Assembly (NCBI RefSeq): GCF_001274935.1
Contig: NZ_LILC01000015.1
Span: 1-64,000 of the forward strand
Origin: Priestia koreensis
GTDB taxonomy: Bacteria > Bacillota > Bacilli > Bacillales > Bacillaceae_H
Length of the DNA: 64,000 nt
Direction: 5' to 3'
The position numbers were made by a program, and so were the translations under genes. Within the stretch, counting starts at the first letter, position 1. Each line of letters begins with the position of its first letter. Below, piece by piece: positions 40,081-48,698 of this stretch. The notes under the pieces are model-generated. The model saw only the letters and a program-made list of their open reading frames with translations. It ran no database searches and was not told the DNA's origin.

Positions 40081-40560
40081 GTGAATATCTCCATTATTAC
40101 GATCGGGAAATTAAAAGAGAAATATTTAAAACAAGGTATTTCCGAATACCTAAAAAGACTGTCTACCTATGCAAAAGTCGAAGTGATTGAACTTTCAGAC
40201 GAAAAAGCACCAGAAAATTTAAGTGAAGCAGAAATGGAGCAGGTAAAGCAAAAAGAGGGAGAACGCATTCTTGCGAAGATCAGCGATGACACACACGTAA
40301 TCGCCCTAGCCATTGAAGGAAAGCTTAAATCCTCAGAGGAACTAGCCAAAGACCTCGACCAGCTTGCTACATATGGAAAGAGTAAGGTTGCATTTATCAT
40401 TGGCGGTTCCCTAGGCCTAAGCGACCAAGTTATGAAGCGCTCAAACGCAGCCCTCTCCTTCTCCCGCATGACCTTCCCACACCAACTCATGAGACTGATC
40501 CTGCTCGAGCAGGTATATCGTGCATTTCGGATTAATCGTGGGGAACCGTATCATAAATAA
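40081..40560 (+). CDS. rlmH: 23S rRNA (pseudouridine1915-N3)-methyltransferase RlmH
   Basis: RlmH is a SPOUT-class enzyme that methylates pseudouridine 1915 in helix 69 of 23S rRNA. The 159-residue product carries [14 protein letters not shown], the SAM-binding knot [11 protein letters not shown] and the C-terminal [20 protein letters not shown] and INRGEPYHK. The GTG at 40081 ([12 protein letters not shown]) is chosen with AAAGGGTG upstream. A GTG at 40072 would add three residues and overlap that site. DnaA boxes lie directly upstream. Confidence 0.97.
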   Translation: MNISIITIGKLKEKYLKQGISEYLKRLSTYAKVEVIELSDEKAPENLSEAEMEQVKQKEGERILAKISDDTHVIALAIEGKLKSSEELAKDLDQLATYGKSKVAFIIGGSLGLSDQVMKRSNAALSFSRMTFPHQLMRLILLEQVYRAFRINRGEPYHK

Positions 40561-40577
40561 ACACATAGTTAGTATTC

Positions 40578-40622
40578 TAAGAAGCGTTAAAGATACCCAA
40601 ATATCTTTGACGCTTCTTTTTT
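40578..40622 (+). terminator. rlmH terminator
   Basis: AAGAAGCGTTAAAGATA and TATCTTTGACGCTTCTT pair with one G-U around a 6-nt loop, followed by T residues. Confidence 0.9.
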
Positions 40623-40833
40623 GTTCAATATTCTCCATTAGCGACCATTCCATCTAGGAGAGAGTTTAGAAAAGGGCATTTAAAAGGATTTTTATACCAG
40701 TTTGTAGAACTAATTTTAGATACTTTCATATCAATAAAAAAGCAAATGTAGGCTCAATTTTATTAATAAAACATAGCAATTGAAGTTGTTAAAAACAGAA
40801 GTAATTTCATACACAAGGAGAGGGAGCTATCCA

Positions 40834-41229
40834 ATGAATAGACAAAGAGCATGCGCAGCAATTATTAAAGATGAACACATCCTAATGGTTAAAGAGGTAT
40901 ATCCAGATAAAACGTTTTGGACTTTACCTGGTGGTGGTTTAGAAGACGGGGAAACATTTGAAGATGCAGCTGTAAGAGAGGTAAAAGAAGAAGTTAATTT
41001 GGATGTAGAAATAAGCAGATATTTGTTCACAGGAACATACAGTTTGGGAGAAGAAAAGTGTTTTTTAGCACGCATAGTTAACGATAATTTGCCTGTACTT
41101 GGCTATGATCCGGAAGCTGAAGATCACCAAACGTTATCTGAGGTAAAATGGCACTCGCTTGAATCGATGGAAGATGATTTACATGTCTCTAGGGTAATAC
41201 AAGCATTGGAACTCACTAAAAAGTTATGA
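40834..41229 (+). CDS. Nudix hydrolase
   Basis: A 131-residue Nudix-fold protein predicted to hydrolyse a nucleoside-diphosphate-linked substrate. The Nudix box is at about 38-60: GGLEDGE, then TFEDAAV, then REVKEEVNL. It matches GX5EX7REUXEEXGU except that Asn replaces the penultimate Gly; the catalytic RE..EE residues are intact. Start at the ATG with GGAGAGGGAG upstream. The gene stands alone after the rlmH terminator and precedes a phosphatase-like gene. The substrate cannot be inferred. Confidence 0.88.
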   Translation: MNRQRACAAIIKDEHILMVKEVYPDKTFWTLPGGGLEDGETFEDAAVREVKEEVNLDVEISRYLFTGTYSLGEEKCFLARIVNDNLPVLGYDPEAEDHQTLSEVKWHSLESMEDDLHVSRVIQALELTKKL

Positions 41230-41351
41230 AGTAGTATAGACAGAAGTGACTTTCATACTTAGTTATAAGAATAAAGCTTCCTTTCATTTATTAAGGGATG
41301 ATGTTGATTGAAAAATACTGCAAGAGGTCTTAGCAATAGGTGTGTGGAGAG

Positions 41352-41939
41352 ATGGAAACGGAGATCTATTTTGTAAGGCACGCTCATTCTGTTTTTTCGT
41401 TAGAAAACGAAGAAACGAGGGAGTTATCTGAAAAGGGTTGGGAAGACGCAGAAAAAATTACGGAAATCCTTGTAAAAGAGGATATTGACCATATTGTTTC
41501 AAGCTCATATGTAAGAGCCATCCAAACAGTAGAAGGATTATCAAAACATATACATAAGAAAATAGAAGTAGATACACGGTTTAGAGAACGAGATTTAGCA
41601 GCAAGAGATTATCATTTTGACAACCATTTAGAAGTAGTCAAATATGTATTTGATCATCCCGAGTTTAAATATCCTGGTAGGGAATCTAACAGAGAGGTTC
41701 AAGAGCGCGGAATAAGCGGGTTAAGAGATCTTGTTTCAACGTATAAAGGGAAAAGAGTGGCTGTCGGTATACACGGTAATATCATGACGTGTATCCTTAG
41801 CTATTTTGATCAAAAATATGACGTTGATTTTTGGCACAGCACGACAAAACCAGATATATATAAACTGACCATTGATTCTGAGTTTACGTTGGTTGGGTTT
41901 AGGCGACTGTGGGGACAGGAGAATATTATCCTAAGATAA
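41352..41939 (+). CDS. Histidine phosphatase family protein
   Basis: A 195-residue phosphoglycerate-mutase-like phosphatase. The phospho-histidine motif is VRHAHSV (about 8-14, RHA in place of RHG). Other active-site elements are SSSYVRAIQTVE, RERDL and GIHGNIM (second His near 142). The ATG at 41352 is chosen, with an AGGTG site about 9 nt upstream; an in-frame GTG at 41340 is an alternative. The substrate is unknown. The neighbouring Nudix gene ends 122 bp upstream. Confidence 0.85.
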   Translation: METEIYFVRHAHSVFSLENEETRELSEKGWEDAEKITEILVKEDIDHIVSSSYVRAIQTVEGLSKHIHKKIEVDTRFRERDLAARDYHFDNHLEVVKYVFDHPEFKYPGRESNREVQERGISGLRDLVSTYKGKRVAVGIHGNIMTCILSYFDQKYDVDFWHSTTKPDIYKLTIDSEFTLVGFRRLWGQENIILR

Positions 41940-41950
41940 GTATTTTTTAG

Positions 41951-41993
41951 TAAAAAGGCGTTGGTAGGGGTTAATTTGCAATGCCTTTTTTTA
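41951..41993 (+). terminator. Terminator after the histidine phosphatase gene
   Basis: AAAAAGGCGTTG and CAATGCCTTTTT can pair over 12 positions (one G-U) around a loop of about 16 nt, with extra T at the end. Confidence 0.65.
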
Positions 41994-42195
41994 CTTTGAA
42001 CCATTCTGGTGAGACTTATATAAATACGTACATAGGTAATTTCAAGCAGTTTATGTAATAGGAAATGTCGAATGAATACAACCAGCACGCCAAAATTGTC
42101 CAAGATTTGGACGTTTTTTTATTTATAAGAAAAAAATTTGAGCCAAACTAAACTTTTGTTTGTCTAATAGGTAGAGGACAAACAAGAGAGGGTGA

Positions 42196-42720
42196 ATGAC
42201 TATTAGACGTTTAGTGATAAAAGCTCAAAAAGGTAATGACAAAGCATTTTTGAAGTTATTCCAACAATACGAAGAGGATATTTATCGAACGGCTTATGTT
42301 TACGTAAAGAATAAAGACGATGCTTTAGATATCGTTCAAGAAGTAGCGTATCAGTCATTTAAAAAGATCGATACATTGCAAAAGCCAGAATATTTTAAAA
42401 CGTGGCTAATGAAAATAGCGATCAATTGTGCAATAAACGTAATAAAAAAGAACCAAAAGGTTATTCAACTAAAACCAGAATTTGAAGTGCTTATTACTTC
42501 AGAGGAAGAAGATCTTTCACTTTCATTATCATTACAAGAACTCATGAACACTTTGCAGGAAGAGGAGAAAAGCGTTATTTTGTTAAAGTTTTACCATGAC
42601 CATACCTTAAAAGAAATATCCGAATTACTACAAATCCCACTGGGAACGGCGAAATCTACGTTATATCGTGCATTAAATAAACTTCGTAAAAATTTTAAGG
42701 AGGTTGGTAACTATGAGTAA
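42196..42720 (+). CDS. RNA polymerase ECF-type sigma factor
   Basis: A 174-residue group 4 sigma factor. Region 2 is clear (DIYRTAYVYVKNKDDALDIV, about 28-47, then EYFKTWLMKIAINCAIN). Region 4 contains LQEEEKSVILLKFYHDHTLKEIS-type sequence and the HTH LLQIPLGTAKSTLYRALNKL (about 146-165). It resembles the SigV/SigM group. ATG start just after GAGAGGGTGA. It overlaps by 8 nt the gene for its presumed anti-sigma factor. Which stress it answers cannot be read here. Confidence 0.9.
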   Translation: MTIRRLVIKAQKGNDKAFLKLFQQYEEDIYRTAYVYVKNKDDALDIVQEVAYQSFKKIDTLQKPEYFKTWLMKIAINCAINVIKKNQKVIQLKPEFEVLITSEEEDLSLSLSLQELMNTLQEEEKSVILLKFYHDHTLKEISELLQIPLGTAKSTLYRALNKLRKNFKEVGNYE

Positions 42721-43384
42721 CAATCTAAAACAAGAGTTAGCACAAATAGACATTCCTGTGGAGCTTCATGAAAGAAGTAAACTAGGTGTGAAAAAAGCAA
42801 AGTCTGAAATGGAAGCTAAAATAAAAGTATACGTAAAGAAACGTTTAGTATCAGCCATTTTAGCAGCTTGCTTACTTGTTCCAACAAGTGCCTTTGCTTA
42901 TCAAACACTTATTACAGATGAATTTTATGGTTCATTTGAACAAGTAAAAAAACATATATCTAGCGTCACGATGGAGAAATATTTGCTGGTAGATGCTAAA
43001 TTAACTCAAGCGAAGGGGGACATGAAGCAGAAAGAGTTTCACCAATTCAAAGAGTTACTAAAAGTAGTTACTGCTTCTAAAGTTGAATACGGAAATAAGT
43101 ATGGTAATATCGATTATTCTCAAGTTCCTTCTACAAAGATCGATGAAATTAAGAAAGTAATGTTTGAAATACAGCCATATTTTGACCAATTGAACGGGCT
43201 AAAATCAAGTAAAGAAGTCTTAACATCTAAAGAATATGAGAACTATATTCATGCACTTATGACGTATGAAACAATATTAGCAAAAAGCAATAACGACACT
43301 GAAAATATCCCTTCAAATTTACAAAGTGAATTTGCTAAAGCACGAGATTTTATTAGTTATGTAGATAATAAACAACTTCAATAA
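42713..43384 (+). CDS. Anti-sigma factor-like membrane protein (DUF3600 type)
   Basis: A 223-residue protein coupled to the ECF sigma gene by an 8-nt overlap. A cytoplasmic helical N-terminus (about 1-44) would bind sigma. One membrane helix follows (about 46-64, RLVSAILAACLLVPTSAFA), then an extracytoplasmic helical domain rich in Lys and Glu, as in DUF3600 proteins paired with ECF sigmas. ATG at 42713 lies 9 nt after AAGGAGG; a TTG at 42704 is too close. The anti-sigma role is inferred from context and topology. Confidence 0.75.
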   Translation: MSNNLKQELAQIDIPVELHERSKLGVKKAKSEMEAKIKVYVKKRLVSAILAACLLVPTSAFAYQTLITDEFYGSFEQVKKHISSVTMEKYLLVDAKLTQAKGDMKQKEFHQFKELLKVVTASKVEYGNKYGNIDYSQVPSTKIDEIKKVMFEIQPYFDQLNGLKSSKEVLTSKEYENYIHALMTYETILAKSNNDTENIPSNLQSEFAKARDFISYVDNKQLQ

Positions 43385-43409
43385 AGTAAGCAGAAAAAAC
43401 CACTATAAA

Positions 43410-43440
43410 AAGGGAAGAAACGTCTGTCGTTTCTTCCCTT
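43410..43440 (-). terminator. Terminator of the siderophore transporter operon
   Basis: AAGGGAAGAAACG and CGTTTCTTCCCTT form a 13-bp perfect stem with a 5-nt loop. The T-run lies on the minus-strand side, so it serves the transporter operon more than the converging anti-sigma gene. Confidence 0.88.
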
Positions 43441-43448
43441 CAGTGAGG

Positions 43449-44453
43449 TTACTTTTTCAACAACAAATAAACAAAATAAGGTGCGCCAATCAACGAAACC
43501 ATAATTCCAGCAGGTATGGTGGTGTCAATAATGTTTCGTCCGATGGTATCGGCGACTAATAATAACCAACCGCCAAGTAAAATGGCAACCGGGATAAATA
43601 GCTGGTTTCTTGGCCCGACTAATGCTTTTGCGATATGTGGTGCCATTAGTCCAATAAACGTAATGCCTCCCGTGACAGAAACGGATGCAGCGGCTAATGC
43701 AACAGCTGTTAGAAGTAGAGTTATTCGCTCTCTTTCGATAGAAACCCCAACTCCAACAGCAACAGATTCGCTTAATCCTAAAAGATTTAGTCGGTTTGCT
43801 TTGTATAAGGTGAATGGAATAAGAATGACTAACCAAGGAAGAAGCGCCCAAATGAACGGCCAGTCTGTTCCCCAAATGTTTCCTGCTAACCATTTAGCAA
43901 TAAAGTCAACTTTTGTCCGATCAGCGGAGGAGATGATGACAATCATAGCCCCAGACAGCGCTGTGGAGAAGCCAACGCCAATAAGGATTAGACTTACAGG
44001 CTGCAGTCCACTATTTCGTTTATAGGCCAATAAATAAATGAGAATACTCGTTATAATTGCACCTACGAATCCAACAGCAGGAATCATATACACAAATGAA
44101 CCAGCCTCAACCGGAAAGAATAAAAAGAAAACGGCAATAGCAACCCCAGCGCCGGAGTTGATGCCAATAATACCAGGATCAGCTAAATCATTTCGGGTAA
44201 TTCCCTGCAAAATAGAACCTGATAAAGCAAGTGCCATCCCAGCTAGCAGAGTAATGAGTATTCGAGGCAATCGGATCGAATATAAGATAAATTCTTCTTT
44301 AAAGGTTCCGTGACCTATTAGAGTTTGAATGAGTCGATCAAATGCTAAACTAGCAGATCCTATTCCCATACTCACAATCATCGTAGCTATAATGAGGAGT
44401 AGAGAAATCAATAAGATCATCCGCTGTTTTTTAATTAATGATGGATGTATCAT
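43449..44453 (-). CDS. Iron-siderophore ABC transporter permease (FecCD/YfhA type)
   Basis: A 334-residue FecCD-family permease with about nine to ten membrane helices. Family motifs include RLPRILITLLAGMALALSGSILQGITRNDLADPGIIGI (about 58-95) and GLMAPHIAK, followed by GRNIIDTTIPAGIMVSLIGAPYF near the C-terminus. It overlaps the partner permease by 4 nt and is the last gene of the operon. The substrate is probably ferric siderophore, given the upstream Fur box, but the specific ligand is unknown. Confidence 0.92.
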   Translation of the reverse strand: MIHPSLIKKQRMILLISLLLIIATMIVSMGIGSASLAFDRLIQTLIGHGTFKEEFILYSIRLPRILITLLAGMALALSGSILQGITRNDLADPGIIGINSGAGVAIAVFFLFFPVEAGSFVYMIPAVGFVGAIITSILIYLLAYKRNSGLQPVSLILIGVGFSTALSGAMIVIISSADRTKVDFIAKWLAGNIWGTDWPFIWALLPWLVILIPFTLYKANRLNLLGLSESVAVGVGVSIERERITLLLTAVALAAASVSVTGGITFIGLMAPHIAKALVGPRNQLFIPVAILLGGWLLLVADTIGRNIIDTTIPAGIMVSLIGAPYFVYLLLKK

Positions 44454-45469
44454 GAGAGCGCGTTTCCTCCCTTTCGAACAATAACCAATAAGAATGGCAA
44501 GCCTAACATAGCCACAATTGCTACAACAGGTGTTTCATAAGGCGCATTCAATGTACGGCCAATGGTATCAGCAAATAGCATAAAAGTAGCCCCAGCAGTT
44601 GCGGACATGGGCAAAATAAAGCGATAATCGGTTCCAACAATGGCTCGAACGATATGAGGAATCATTAGTCCAATAAACGTCATATTCCCAACAAGAGCAA
44701 CAGAAGATCCTGAGAGAATGATGATAACAATAAAGAGAAGGATTTTAATTTTTATGATGTTCTGACCTAATCCAACCGCAACTTCTTCATTTAGACTTAG
44801 GATGGTAAGCTGTCTGGACAGAAAAATGGCTATGATCATTCCAATCACGATAAAAGGAACAATAATTTTTAGCTGAGTCCAGGTCGTTCCAACCATTCCT
44901 CCAGCTGTCCACATTGAGATATCCTTCGAAATTTTAAAGTAAAGGCCAAGTCCTTCTGCAATCGCATATAAAAAGGCAGAAACAGCTGAACCTGCTAGAA
45001 CGATACGAAGGGGGGAAAATCCGCCTCTTTTCATGGACCCAATTCCAAAAACCAAAAGAGCTCCAATTGTCGCCCCAATAAAACAAGCAACCATGGTCAA
45101 AAAGTAATTAGCAGATGGCATAAAGGCAATTGTAACTGCCAGGGCAACGTAAGCGCCGGCAGATAAACCTAATAAGCCAGGATCGGCAAGTGGATTTCTT
45201 GTCATTCCTTGCATAATTGCACCAGAAACCGCTAGAGCCGCGCCGACAAAAATAGCAGCTATTTCCCGGGGCAATCGAATATCACGGATAATGGAGATAT
45301 GATCACTAGTGGCAGAAGACGTAAGCGCCAACCATACATCCTTCATTCCTACATCTGCCGCTCCAAAGGCCATTGCGATAAAAAACATGCCGATAAAAAT
45401 GATAATTCCCATGAAAAAAGTAATGATAAATGAAGTAGAAGATCGAGTTTTATTTGTCATTGAGCTCAT
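44450..45469 (-). CDS. Iron-siderophore ABC transporter permease (FecCD/YfiZ type)
   Basis: The second FecCD permease (339 aa), expected to form a heterodimer with its neighbour. It has a long N-terminal hydrophobic helix (about 14-35), then RLPREIAAIFVGAALAVSG and IMQGMTRNPLADPGLLG, the family GLMIPHIVRAIVG coupling segment and GRTLNAPYETPVVAIVAMLG. The order ATPase / binding protein / permease / permease on the minus strand suggests one transcript, though 92 bp separate it from the binding-protein gene. Confidence 0.92.
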   Translation of the reverse strand: MSSMTNKTRSSTSFIITFFMGIIIFIGMFFIAMAFGAADVGMKDVWLALTSSATSDHISIIRDIRLPREIAAIFVGAALAVSGAIMQGMTRNPLADPGLLGLSAGAYVALAVTIAFMPSANYFLTMVACFIGATIGALLVFGIGSMKRGGFSPLRIVLAGSAVSAFLYAIAEGLGLYFKISKDISMWTAGGMVGTTWTQLKIIVPFIVIGMIIAIFLSRQLTILSLNEEVAVGLGQNIIKIKILLFIVIIILSGSSVALVGNMTFIGLMIPHIVRAIVGTDYRFILPMSATAGATFMLFADTIGRTLNAPYETPVVAIVAMLGLPFLLVIVRKGGNALS

Positions 45470-45487
45470 TACTCTCCTTTCCTAGCA

Positions 45488-45539
45488 TGAGAAAAGGGAT
45501 GGCCAAAAAGGAAATAAGATCCTTTTTCGGTCATCCCTT
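45488..45539 (-). terminator. Hairpin between binding-protein and permease genes
   Basis: AAAGGGATGGCC and a GGTCATCCCTTT-type arm pair across about 25 nt in the gap. No strong T-run follows on the minus strand, so it may stabilise the upstream mRNA and reduce permease expression and not end transcription. Confidence 0.5.
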
Positions 45540-45561
45540 TCAAGACGCTGTTTTTAAAATG

Positions 45562-46485
45562 TTAGTTTTCTAAAAATGCTTTTTTAAAGAATGTAAGTTG
45601 CTTTTCAAGAGTGATGGGATCAGTAAAGGAAGCACCTTCACCCTGCATCTCAAAAACGTGTCCATTTTTAACAGCAGGAATGTTTTTATATGTGTCTGTA
45701 TTTTGGAACGATGTGTTGGAATCAGAGTACTTACTTAAAATGACATAATCTCCTGCGTATTCTGGAAGGACTTCAGATGATAGTGTGTAATACCCAGCTT
45801 TTAATGCATCTTTTTTTACCTTTTCAGGCATATTTAACTTCATTGTTTGATATAAGATTTCTGTGCCACGTGCCCAGTTGTTTCCGTACACATAAAGATC
45901 TTTTCCATATGCTTCAATAACAGATACCGTTGATTTTTCGCCAATTTTTGCTCGAATATCATTCCCGATTGTTTCTGCACGCTTCTTAAAGTCTTCTGTC
46001 CACGCTTTAGCTTCTTTTTCCTTGTTTAGCAGCTTTCCGATTTCAACATGCTGAGTTAAATAATCTACTTTTCCCCATGTATACGTAACGGTAGGTGCAA
46101 TTTCTTTTAACTTATCTACATTTTTGACCGTTGATAATGCAATGATTAAATCAGGATTTAACTCAATAATTTTTTCAAGGTTATCCTCTGAAACCTCTTC
46201 AACGTCTTTCAACTGTTTTTTAAAGGTTGGATTGTTTTTAGACCAAGTATCTACACCGACAACGTTAACGCCTAAATCTAAAACATCTCCAGTATAGCCT
46301 GATAGCACAACTACTCTCTTTGGATGAGCGGGGACTTTGACTGGTCCTGTTTCTGATTGATATGTAATGGTTTTTGATTCTTTATCTTTAGATCCGTTAT
46401 CTTCTGTTTTTATGTTGTCGTTGCCACATGCACTAACAATAAGAATGAGCAGTAGAAAGAGTGGGGCTAATAGTTTCTTCATCAT
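45562..46485 (-). CDS. Iron-siderophore ABC transporter substrate-binding lipoprotein
   Basis: An extracellular lipoprotein that captures ferric siderophore for the FecCD permeases. The 307-residue product has a lipoprotein signal, MMKKLLAPLFLLLILIVSAC, with the lipobox cysteine at about residue 20, and the periplasmic-binding fold of TroA/FecB type (VVVLSGYTGDVLDLGVNVVG, LNPDLIIAL). Three consecutive ATG codons (46488, 46485, 46482) follow GAGGAG; the middle one has the best spacing. The 5' end overlaps the ATPase gene by about 53 nt. Confidence 0.9.
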   Translation of the reverse strand: MMKKLLAPLFLLLILIVSACGNDNIKTEDNGSKDKESKTITYQSETGPVKVPAHPKRVVVLSGYTGDVLDLGVNVVGVDTWSKNNPTFKKQLKDVEEVSEDNLEKIIELNPDLIIALSTVKNVDKLKEIAPTVTYTWGKVDYLTQHVEIGKLLNKEKEAKAWTEDFKKRAETIGNDIRAKIGEKSTVSVIEAYGKDLYVYGNNWARGTEILYQTMKLNMPEKVKKDALKAGYYTLSSEVLPEYAGDYVILSKYSDSNTSFQNTDTYKNIPAVKNGHVFEMQGEGASFTDPITLEKQLTFFKKAFLEN

Positions 46486-47278
46486 CATTTTCTCCTCGTA
46501 ATAAATTGTAGGTAACACACATTGGTTTATCTGTTCTTGGATCACGCCCAATTACAGCATCGATTTGAAAAACATCTCGCAGTACTTCAGGAACGATGAC
46601 TTCTTCACAAGTTCCCGCTTTTGCAACCTCACCGTCTTTTAGGGCAATGATGTAGTCAGCAAAACGAGCAGCTTGATTTAAATCATGTAGAACCATAATG
46701 ATGGTTCTATTCTGTTCCTTGTTTAGAGTTTGTAGTAATTCTAAAACTTCTAGTTGATGAGCCATATCTAAATACGTTGTTGGTTCATCAAGAAAAATAA
46801 TCTCTGTTTCTTGGGCCAGAGCCATGGCAATCCAAACACGTTGACGTTGACCTCCTGACAGGGCATCGATTGGACGATATTTATAGTCTGAGGTACCAGT
46901 GACCTCTAGCGCCCAATCAATAACTTCGTAATCTTTCTTCGTCAACCGACCTAACCCAGTCTGATGCGGAAAACGTCCATATGATATTAATTCACCGACT
47001 GTTAACCCAGCAGCACCTTCAGGAGTTTGTGGGAGAATGGCAATTTTCTTCGCCAAAGCTTTTGTCTGTTCTTTAGCAATGTCTTTTCCATCTAGAAGTA
47101 CTGAGCCTGATTGATGTGGAATAATGCGCGTAATAGCCTTTAATAAGGTTGATTTTCCGCAACCATTGGATCCAATGATGGTTGTGATTTTTTTATCTGG
47201 AATCGTTACACTAAGGTTGTTAACAATTAAACGTTCTCCATAGCCAACACTCAAGTCATTCGTTAACAGGCGAAGCAT
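46433..47278 (-). CDS. Iron-siderophore ABC transporter ATP-binding protein (YusV/FecE type)
   Basis: The cytoplasmic ATPase of the siderophore importer, 281 residues. Walker A is GSNGCGKSTLLKAI (about 36-49), Q-loop ILPQTPEG, signature LSGGQRQRVWIAMA (about 138-151), Walker B IIFLDEPTTYLD (about 158-169) and H-loop VLHDLNQAARFADYI. First gene of the minus-strand operon, downstream of a sigma-A promoter and a Fur box. The tail after YNLLRGE runs into the next gene in another frame. Confidence 0.93.
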   Translation of the reverse strand: MLRLLTNDLSVGYGERLIVNNLSVTIPDKKITTIIGSNGCGKSTLLKAITRIIPHQSGSVLLDGKDIAKEQTKALAKKIAILPQTPEGAAGLTVGELISYGRFPHQTGLGRLTKKDYEVIDWALEVTGTSDYKYRPIDALSGGQRQRVWIAMALAQETEIIFLDEPTTYLDMAHQLEVLELLQTLNKEQNRTIIMVLHDLNQAARFADYIIALKDGEVAKAGTCEEVIVPEVLRDVFQIDAVIGRDPRTDKPMCVTYNLLRGENDDEETISPTLSTAHSYC

Positions 47279-47323
47279 TTCTTATGACCCCCCATAATTG
47301 AAAAATATATATTACATCATAAG

Positions 47324-47338
47324 TGAGAATGATTATCG
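47324..47338. promoter_or_regulatory. Fur box of the siderophore transporter operon
   Basis: TGAGAATGATTATCG matches 13 of 15 positions of the 7-1-7 Fur box (TGATAATNATTATCA). It lies downstream of the operon's -10, where Fe-Fur would block transcription. Confidence 0.8.
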
Positions 47339-47356
47339 ATATCAGTTATCTATCTA

Positions 47357-47385
47357 AATATATAGTTAACTTTTACAGTTGTCAA
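47357..47385 (-). promoter_or_regulatory. Siderophore transporter operon promoter
   Basis: On the minus strand a perfect -35 TTGACA (47380-47385) and TATATT (47357-47362) are 17 nt apart. The Fur box lies in the expected early transcribed region. Confidence 0.8.
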
Positions 47386-47496
47386 TAAAAATAAATGACG
47401 AAAAATGTAAGGCAGGAGAGGAAGTTTAATATGATTTCGCTATAACATTTTTTGTAGCTTGTAATAAAGGGGAAGCGGTTTTTAGAAAAATAGCTA

Positions 47497-47525
47497 TTGT
47501 GAAAACAAGACTAATCACTTACAAT
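47497..47525 (+). promoter_or_regulatory. Ferredoxin-NADP reductase promoter
   Basis: TTGTGA (47497-47502) and TACAAT (47520-47525) have a 17-nt spacer. The Fur box begins at the next base. Confidence 0.7.
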
Positions 47526-47545
47526 TGATAATGATAATCATTTGA
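47526..47545. promoter_or_regulatory. Fur box of the ferredoxin-NADP reductase gene
   Basis: TGATAATGATAATCA (47526-47540) is close to the classical Fur consensus (GATAATGATAATCATTATC) and directly abuts the -10, as for an iron-repressed gene. Confidence 0.88.
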
Positions 47546-47570
47546 GAATTAAATTAGGGAGTGAACGCGA

Positions 47571-48629
47571 ATGCACCAACAGGACTTATTTGATGTGACG
47601 GTTATTGGTGGAGGGCCAGCAGGGCTATATTCTACTTTTTATAGCGGATTAAGAGAGATGAAGACAAAGTTGATCGAATATCAGCCCCAACTTGGTGGGA
47701 AAATTCACGTTTACCCAGAAAAAATGATTTGGGATGTTGGAGGAGTAACGCCTATTTCAGGCGCAAAGCTAATGGAGAATCTAGTCAAGCAAGGCTTGAC
47801 CTTTGATCCGACAGTTGTGCTAAATGAGAAAATAGAGTCAATATCCCGTAATCAAGACGGAACTTTCTTGTTACAAGCAACATCTGGCCGAAAACATTAT
47901 ACAAAAACAGTGGTTATTGCTGTAGGAAGTGGCATTTTAAATCCTAAGAAGCTTGAAATTGAAGGAGCTGAGCGATTTGAGGTCACGAACATTCATTATA
48001 CAATTACGTCACTTATGAAATTTAAGGATAAAACCGTGATTATTTCAGGGGGTGGAAACACGGCTATTGACTGGGCAAATGAGCTAGAGGCGGTTGCTAA
48101 AAAGGTATACATTACCTATCGAAAAGAAAATCTATCTGGTCATGAGGCACAGGTCACAAAGTTAGTAAATAGCTCAATCCATTGTCTCCCACAAACGAGC
48201 ATTACAAAGCTCATCGCCTGCGAGAATCACGAAGAAATTAAAAAAGTGGAGCTGACGGATCAACAAACGGGTGAGACTACTTACCTTGATATTGACGATG
48301 TGATTATCAATCATGGCTACGAACAAGATACAAGCTTGCTCCAAAATAGTGAGTTACAGATAAAGATGGCAAACGATTATTATATCGCTGGTAATTCTAA
48401 TAGCGAGTCCTCTATCGAAGGTATTTATGCAGCTGGTGACATTCTCAGTTATGAAGGCAAATTACACTTAATTGCAGGATGTTTCCAAGATGCTGCCAGC
48501 GCCATCAATAAAGCAAAGCAGTACATTCAACCAACGGCTCAAAAGTTCGCCATGGTATCTTCGCATAATGAAGTTTTCAAAAAGAGAAACCGAGCATTAA
48601 TTAAAGAAATGATGGCGGGACAATCCTAA
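47571..48629 (+). CDS. Ferredoxin-NADP(+) reductase, thioredoxin-reductase type (YcgT-like)
   Basis: A 352-residue flavoprotein of the TrxR-like ferredoxin/flavodoxin-NADP reductase class. The FAD motif is VIGGGPAGLYSTFYSGLRE (about 11-29), with YPEKMIWDVGGV typical of the class, the NADPH motif VIISGGGNTAIDWA (about 158-171) and the C-terminal GIYAAGDI. It lacks the CxxC redox pair of true thioredoxin reductases. A Fur box overlaps its promoter region, as for ycgT in B. subtilis, which suggests a role in iron release or flavodoxin/ferredoxin reduction. Confidence 0.9.
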   Translation: MHQQDLFDVTVIGGGPAGLYSTFYSGLREMKTKLIEYQPQLGGKIHVYPEKMIWDVGGVTPISGAKLMENLVKQGLTFDPTVVLNEKIESISRNQDGTFLLQATSGRKHYTKTVVIAVGSGILNPKKLEIEGAERFEVTNIHYTITSLMKFKDKTVIISGGGNTAIDWANELEAVAKKVYITYRKENLSGHEAQVTKLVNSSIHCLPQTSITKLIACENHEEIKKVELTDQQTGETTYLDIDDVIINHGYEQDTSLLQNSELQIKMANDYYIAGNSNSESSIEGIYAAGDILSYEGKLHLIAGCFQDAASAINKAKQYIQPTAQKFAMVSSHNEVFKKRNRALIKEMMAGQS

Positions 48630-48698
48630 AAAGATGGCTGGAAACTTTATATATAAAATATTTGAATAAACAAGATCATTTACTGATCTAAATGCAAA

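Noticed and set aside
45261..45274. Noc-binding-site-like ATTTCCCGGGGCAA in a permease gene
   Set aside because: Only the left half and centre match the ATTTCCCGGGAAAT consensus; the right half does not, so it is not credible as a Noc site.
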